This document shows positions 60,029-64,000 of a DNA stretch of 64,000 bases, in pieces. Position 1 is the first letter of the stretch. Each line of letters begins with the position of its first letter. The DNA comes from Rebecca billardiae RCC1528 (taxonomy: Eukaryota > Haptophyta). The notes under the pieces are model-generated. The model saw only the letters and a list, made by a program, of their open reading frames with translations. It was not told the DNA's origin and did not search any database. The DNA is taken from assembly GCA_965240325.2 (NCBI GenBank), contig OZ251224.1:1488001-1552000 (forward strand), in the 5' to 3' direction. Made by a program: the position numbers and the translations under genes.

Positions 60029-60477
60029 TCAAGGGTATTGCAGCGCGAGGTTGTCCAGATTGCCGTACGTTATCGCGCCTTTGAAGTAAGTGGACACCAT
60101 GTCGTTTCCACTGTCACCGCAATTGATGAACCATCGCGCGCCGTCAAAGAAGCCGCCCATCCAATGGCTGTCGACCGGGTTGGGATATTGGAACATGTTG
60201 TTGCCCATCATGAACCAGTCGACGCTGGACTCGATGCCAGAGTTGAAGAAGTCGGTCGGCTCGTTGAAGACATAGATCGTGTACCTGCACGCATGTGGAA
60301 TGCCGGGCTAGACCTCACGTAAGGGGGCGGGCGCGAGCAACAGTGCCGCTCACACGATGTGCCGTGCTGTGCGTTGTGCACACGCAGAGCCCGGCGCCGG
60401 ACGTACGCTAGAGGGATGGGTTCGCGAGGACTCTCTACGCGGTATCGATAGTCCTTCAGCAGATGGGCGTACGGCAT
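60029..60477 (-). CDS. Small unrecognised gene, probably two exons
   Basis: The strong part is exon 2 (60284 down to 60029): YTIYVFNEPTDFFNSGIESS, VDWFMMGNNMFQYPNPVDSH, WMGGFFDGARWFINCGDSGN, then a stop. Amino-acid use is unlike the GC-shadow frames, which supports real coding. An acceptor (catgcgtgcag) stands directly before exon 2. A donor (gtacgt) at 60406 would join it in frame to MPYAHLLKDYRYRVESPREP (ATG at 60477), giving 108 aa with a 122-nt intron. Exon 1 and the start are tentative; more 5' exons are possible. Tryptophan/Asn/Asp-rich; family not recognised. Confidence 0.5.
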
Positions 60478-61062
60478 CGCCCGAGGAGAGCAGCGAGCGT
60501 GCGTGCGAAGGACGTCGTCTCGCGGGGACGGAGCAGATGACCGCTTTTACTTTATCTGGCGCCACTGGCGGCGTAGGAAATCATGGAGCGATTTTTCGCG
60601 CACACGGCCCACGGCCGCTGATTAAATCGGGCGACGCGGAGCTTGGAATAACTCATCATGGACAGATCTCATTAGACAGCGATGCGGCAGACGACGAGCG
60701 CGGCCCCAGAAAGTGGCACCGATGCACCCAACACAGTGGCGCCATGCGGCCGGCATGTACGCCACCCCTGCCGGCCAGCCCGACGGCAACCTCTGTGACC
60801 AAAGGCTGCACGAGAGCATGCGGATGCGCAGCTCGCGTCCCAATCATCACGGCACGGATGCTGGCGTGTCGCCTCGTAGAAGCCGCGTTCGAGCGCCCCC
60901 TACGAGTGGCGGCGAGTGCCGCGCGACGACGCGGCGTGACCCGTGGGGCACGCCACGTCCGCTTCCCAGCCTTCCCCCTCCGCGCGCCGCATCTCCCAGG
61001 CGGTCCGAGTATCTGCGAAGAACACAAAGTGGCGAGCGCCAGCGATTAGCGAGCGGCTGCGC
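60478..61062. other. Intergenic, nothing identified
   Basis: About 585 bp between the small minus-strand gene and the V-ATPase G stop. Frames up to 230 codons on the plus strand have no recognisable motif and run into the V-ATPase gene in antisense. Confidence 0.4.
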
Positions 61063-61392
61063 TTAGATGCTGACCGTCGTCACGCTCTGCAACAGCGAGG
61101 TGATGATCTTCTCCTTGTTCGCGTCCATGCTGATCTGGATGTTGCGCATGGCCGCATCCGTCTCAGACTGGATCTTCTTCGCGTAGTCACCGCTGTCGCC
61201 AAGGCGCTGCGAGCCGTACTTCTGGAACTGCTCCTCGCGCAGCGACCGGTACGCCATGATCTCGTTCTCCGCCTCCTCCTTCGCCTGCTTCAGGCGAAGC
61301 ACCTTGTCCTTCTTCGCCTGCGCCACCACCTCCGACGCCTGCGACTCCGCCTCGAGGAGGCGCTGGATGCCCTTGTTCGCCGGGTTGTCCAT
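61063..61392 (-). CDS. VMA10: V-type proton ATPase subunit G
   Basis: 109 aa (MDNPANKGIQRLLEAESQAS), the usual length. The whole protein is the characteristic helical stalk: a near-invariant start (GIQRLLEAESQASEVVAQAK), LKQAKEEAENEIMAYRSLRE, then QFQKYGSQRLGDSGDYAKKI and a shorter C-terminal helix. Subunit G pairs with E in the peripheral stalk of the V1Vo proton pump in vacuolar and other endomembranes. The frame extends 17 codons upstream to a GTG; the ATG at 61392 gives the conserved start. Confidence 0.97.
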   Translation of the reverse strand: MDNPANKGIQRLLEAESQASEVVAQAKKDKVLRLKQAKEEAENEIMAYRSLREEQFQKYGSQRLGDSGDYAKKIQSETDAAMRNIQISMDANKEKIITSLLQSVTTVSI

Positions 61393-61823
61393 GGCTCGCA
61401 AGTGCCACTGCCGAAGGGCTCTCGGGGTGCTCGCCGAGATCACTCCTCAGCAAGTCATCGGGGGGCGCGGGGCCGCCCGATGCGCTTGCGGCCGGGCAGA
61501 AGCGTCCGGATAAAGTCCGATTCCGCGCATCTTGTGAGTCCGGGTTTGCTTCCGGACGGTCGGTATCACGGGAATACGGGATGGCAACTCTCCCGGACTA
61601 CTGGCATCATTGCTGAGCTGGGCTGCTGGCCTTCCGGGACTTGCGCGAAGCCACGCCCGGCAGGGCTGACGCGCGCGTGGCCAAGCGCTGTCGGCGGCGC
61701 AGCTGGTTGCCGCGGCCGCCAGGTGGCGCTACGTGGGGTGCACTCGGCCATAGTGCCCGTTCGCCCGCCGCCGGCGACGCCTGCGCCAAACCTGGTCTGC
61801 ACAGCGCGCACGCAGTGGCGCTC
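61393..61823. promoter_or_regulatory. Divergent promoter region, V-ATPase G / RAP protein
   Basis: 431 bp between divergent ATGs, GC-rich on the right side. No defined motif; role inferred from position. Confidence 0.3.
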
Positions 61824-63656
61824 ATGCTCGCGCGCGCGCTGAGCACGAGTGCACGCCGGCTGATCCCCGGCGGCCGCCAGCTGCGCGTGCAGCGCGCTCT
61901 GGCGTCCGTCCACCATGCATTCCAGCTGACGAGTGCGCCGTCCTCCTCCCCGCCAGCGCCTCCCGCGCAACGTGTCGTCGTGCCGGCGGCGGGCGATTCG
62001 ACCGACATTGGTGCCATGCTGCACGCGCCGCTCTGCAAGCATGGGAGCCGGGTGCAGCACGTGCTGGACGTGTGGGCGAATCACCACGAGCTATTTCGAC
62101 CAGGGCACCTCGCCACGGCGATGTCCCAGCTCGGGCGCAGCAGGCGCCAATGGCCGCGCGAGGGACTCGATGCGGACGGCACGCGCAGAGTACGTGAGCT
62201 GCTCGGCTCGACCGAGGCAGCGCTGCCGCGGCTGCGCTCGCGTCAGGTCGCCGCCGTGATGTACGCGGCGTCGGTGCTCCCCGATCGAAACGCGCGCACC
62301 CTCGTCGGCCGCGCCGCCGACGCCATGGTCGAGCTCGCGCCGCGCGCGCCGCCGCAGGACCTTGCGGTGGCTGCGCTCGCGTGCGCCAAGGCGGACACGC
62401 GCCACCTGCCGCTGCTCGAGGCGGTGGCGAGCGCGGCGTGCGGCGTGGCCGAGCGGCTCGACGCGCGGGACATCTCGAACCTGGCGTGGTCCTTCGCCAC
62501 GCTCAACGTGCGCGACGAGGCCTTCTTCGCGCGCCTCGCCGACGCCGCGCCCTCAGCGCTCGCGAGGCCGGGCGCGTCCACGCAGGCGCTCGCCAACATT
62601 GCGTGGGCGTACGCGCGCGCGGGCGTCGACGCGGCGGGGCTGTACGAGCAGATCGCGCGGCTCGCGACCGCGAGGCTGGACGAGCTACGGCCGCTTGAGA
62701 TCCCGATGCTCCTCTGGGCGCTCGCCAAGGCCGGCCGCCCCGACAGCCGCCTCTTCGCCGCGTGCGTGCGGCGCGCGTCCGAGTTGCTCCCGCAGATGGC
62801 GCCGCAGTCCATCTCGACACTCGTGTACGCGTACGCGGCGGGCGACGTGCGCTCGGAGGCGCTGCTGGGCGCTGTGGCGGCGCACGTGCCGGCGCGGCTG
62901 CGGCACTTCGGCCCGCAGGCGCTCGTCAACCTCGCGTGGGGCCTGTGCGTCGCCAGCGTGTACCCGCGCGCGCTGCTGCAGACGATCGTCTCGCGCATCG
63001 ACGCGCTGCCCGTCACGCAGCACACGTCGATTGCGTATCTGATGCAGGTGGTGCAGCTGGACAACGCGCTGCGGCTGGAGGCGCCGACGCTGGGCGTGCG
63101 CGTGCACCCCGACGTGCTCGAGGCGTGCTTCGCGCGCACCGCCCTCGACGACCGCGAGCGCGGCCGCCACTCCGACGGCTCGTCCGACCTGCACTGGGAG
63201 GTGTCGGAGGCGCTCGGCCGGCTGCGCGTGCCGCACGAGAATGAGTACACGGTGCCGGAGGTGGGCTACTTCGTCGACATCGGGCTGCCCGAGCGGCGGC
63301 TGGTGATCGAGGTGAACGGCCCGCCGCACTACTTTGCGTACCGCGCGGCGCGCCCCGCGGGCACGCGCGCGAGCCGGGTGCGCGCGCGCACGGCCGACGC
63401 GGTCACGGTGGATGACGACGACGCCGCCTGGCCGCACGGCTCGCCGCCGAGCGCGCGCAAGACGATGAAGTACCGCCACCTGCGGCTGTCGGGCTGGCGC
63501 GTGCTCATCGTGCCGTTCTACGACTGGGCGCAGCTCAAAGGCGACCAGGCCGCGCAGGCCACGTACCTCGAGGAGCGCATCGCCGAAGCGACGACCAGAG
63601 ACGCCGACGAGCGCGCGCGCGCACGCGCCGTGCTGCCGCCGTTGCTGTGGGATTGA
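61824..63656 (+). CDS. RAP-domain organelle RNA-processing protein with helical repeats
   Basis: 610 aa from the ATG at 61824. The N-terminus MLARALSTSARRLIPGGRQL is basic and Ser/Arg-rich, a mitochondrial (or plastid) presequence. Residues ~130-450 are tandem ~36-38-residue helical repeats with the phrase 'NLAWSFATLNV / NIAWAYARAGV / MLLWALAKAGR / TLVYAYAAGDV / NLAWGLCVASV', typical of octotricopeptide (OPR)/FASTK-like proteins. Residues ~482-589 form a RAP domain (GYFVDIGLPERRLVIEVNGP, PHYF, MKYRHLRLSGWRVLIVPFYDW), a PD-(D/E)xK-like fold, interrupted by a ~40-residue Ala/Arg/Asp-rich insert after HYFAYR. Such proteins act in organelle mRNA maturation, stability or translation. The specific RNA target is unknown. 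Confidence 0.92.
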   Translation: MLARALSTSARRLIPGGRQLRVQRALASVHHAFQLTSAPSSSPPAPPAQRVVVPAAGDSTDIGAMLHAPLCKHGSRVQHVLDVWANHHELFRPGHLATAMSQLGRSRRQWPREGLDADGTRRVRELLGSTEAALPRLRSRQVAAVMYAASVLPDRNARTLVGRAADAMVELAPRAPPQDLAVAALACAKADTRHLPLLEAVASAACGVAERLDARDISNLAWSFATLNVRDEAFFARLADAAPSALARPGASTQALANIAWAYARAGVDAAGLYEQIARLATARLDELRPLEIPMLLWALAKAGRPDSRLFAACVRRASELLPQMAPQSISTLVYAYAAGDVRSEALLGAVAAHVPARLRHFGPQALVNLAWGLCVASVYPRALLQTIVSRIDALPVTQHTSIAYLMQVVQLDNALRLEAPTLGVRVHPDVLEACFARTALDDRERGRHSDGSSDLHWEVSEALGRLRVPHENEYTVPEVGYFVDIGLPERRLVIEVNGPPHYFAYRAARPAGTRASRVRARTADAVTVDDDDAAWPHGSPPSARKTMKYRHLRLSGWRVLIVPFYDWAQLKGDQAAQATYLEERIAEATTRDADERARARAVLPPLLWD

Positions 63657-63845
63657 CAACGCAGGCCGGAAGTCATCGGTCAGCGTCGATCACAAAAAAA
63701 TCGTAGTTGGCGGGCGTCAATCTCGCCTGCCTGAGCTGTGTGCGTCTCTTATTCTTAGTAAACTGTAGTCGTCATAATCGACTGCTGTGAGTGCTGTCCC
63801 GCGGATTCTCGCGGCCAACGAGAATCTGAACCTCGCGGCCGATCA
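63657..63845. other. Short intergenic spacer
   Basis: 190 bp, A-rich tract (cacaaaaaaatcgtag) after the RAP stop; presumed terminator/promoter spacer. Confidence 0.3.
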
Positions 63846-64000
63846 ATGACGCTCCGCGTGCCGATTGCTCTCGCCGGCGCGAGCGGCGGTCTCGCTCTGC
63901 TGTGGTGGTGGAGGAGGCGCGCAGATCGTGTGAGCGTGCAGGGTACCAATCAGGAGAGCTCTGCTGTCCCTCGATCAGTACCCTCGGCTACCAACGCCGC
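63846..64000 (+). CDS. 5' end of a gene running off the right edge (signal anchor)
   Basis: An open frame from the ATG at 63846 to the window end (51 codons visible). It starts MTLRVPIALAGASGGLALLW and continues WWRRRADRVSVQGTNQESSA. The short hydrophobic stretch followed by WWWRRR looks like a signal anchor (type II/III membrane orientation). No family can be assigned from this piece, and the coding call rests on the open frame and hydrophobic start only. Confidence 0.4.
   Translation, partial: MTLRVPIALAGASGGLALLWWWRRRADRVSVQGTNQESSAVPRSVPSATNA

Overview
The window looks like nuclear DNA of a GC-rich, intron-poor eukaryotic microalga. Evidence seen: eukaryote-only proteins (26S proteasome Rpn9, V-ATPase subunit G, roadblock dynein light chain, OSCA/CSC1 channel, RAP-domain organelle RNA factor, RS/KH splicing-type protein), sparse short GT-AG introns (about 100-130 nt), very GC-rich coding sequence with long Ala/Gly/Pro/Arg tracts, and visibly less GC-rich intergenic DNA full of repeats. 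A haptophyte (for example Pavlovales) or pelagophyte-like alga would fit, but this is inference; no rRNA or organellar marker is present to settle it.

Layout. 1-5616 (minus, runs off the left edge) is a very large MORN-MATH-PHD-ubiquitin-like-ankyrin protein, divergent from an RS/KH RNA-binding protein (5940-7337). 8193-10700 is a tight divergent pair: a PLP aminotransferase-fold enzyme and a PhyH-type 2-oxoglutarate dioxygenase, both with N-terminal signal sequences and only 78 bp apart. 10.7-13.1 kb is repeat-rich spacer. 13066-15633 is an IQ-motif protein. 15.9-20.6 kb is a mobile/repeat island: two identical 808-bp TIR elements with TA target duplications flank a ~409-bp satellite array. 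The second element abuts the ATG of a two-domain glycosyltransferase/methyltransferase (20625-22942) whose 3' end is tandemly duplicated. 23.6-24.6 kb holds a decayed coiled-coil gene, followed by repeats.

26.3-38.7 kb is gene-dense: an unknown protein, a tail-anchored ROK sugar kinase, a secreted glycosyltransferase-like protein, a membrane protein with an extensin-like linker and twin six-Cys domains, pirin, a FUSC-type transporter, a frameshifted repeat-domain gene and a roadblock light chain. 38.7-46.1 kb is mostly gene-poor with a small two-HMG-box protein, a partly duplicated decayed mitochondrial-type gene and several dispersed repeats. 46.1-59.3 kb has a 2385-aa alanine-rich coiled-coil protein divergent from RPN9 (two introns), then an OSCA/CSC1 channel. 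60-64 kb has a small two-exon gene, V-ATPase G, a RAP-domain protein and the start of a gene running off the right edge.

The genes are mostly housekeeping and do not form one pathway. The exception worth attention is the aminotransferase/dioxygenase pair. Many long ORFs on the opposite strand are by-products of extreme GC content and were left out. All start codons were chosen as the first plausible ATG, not GTG/TTG.
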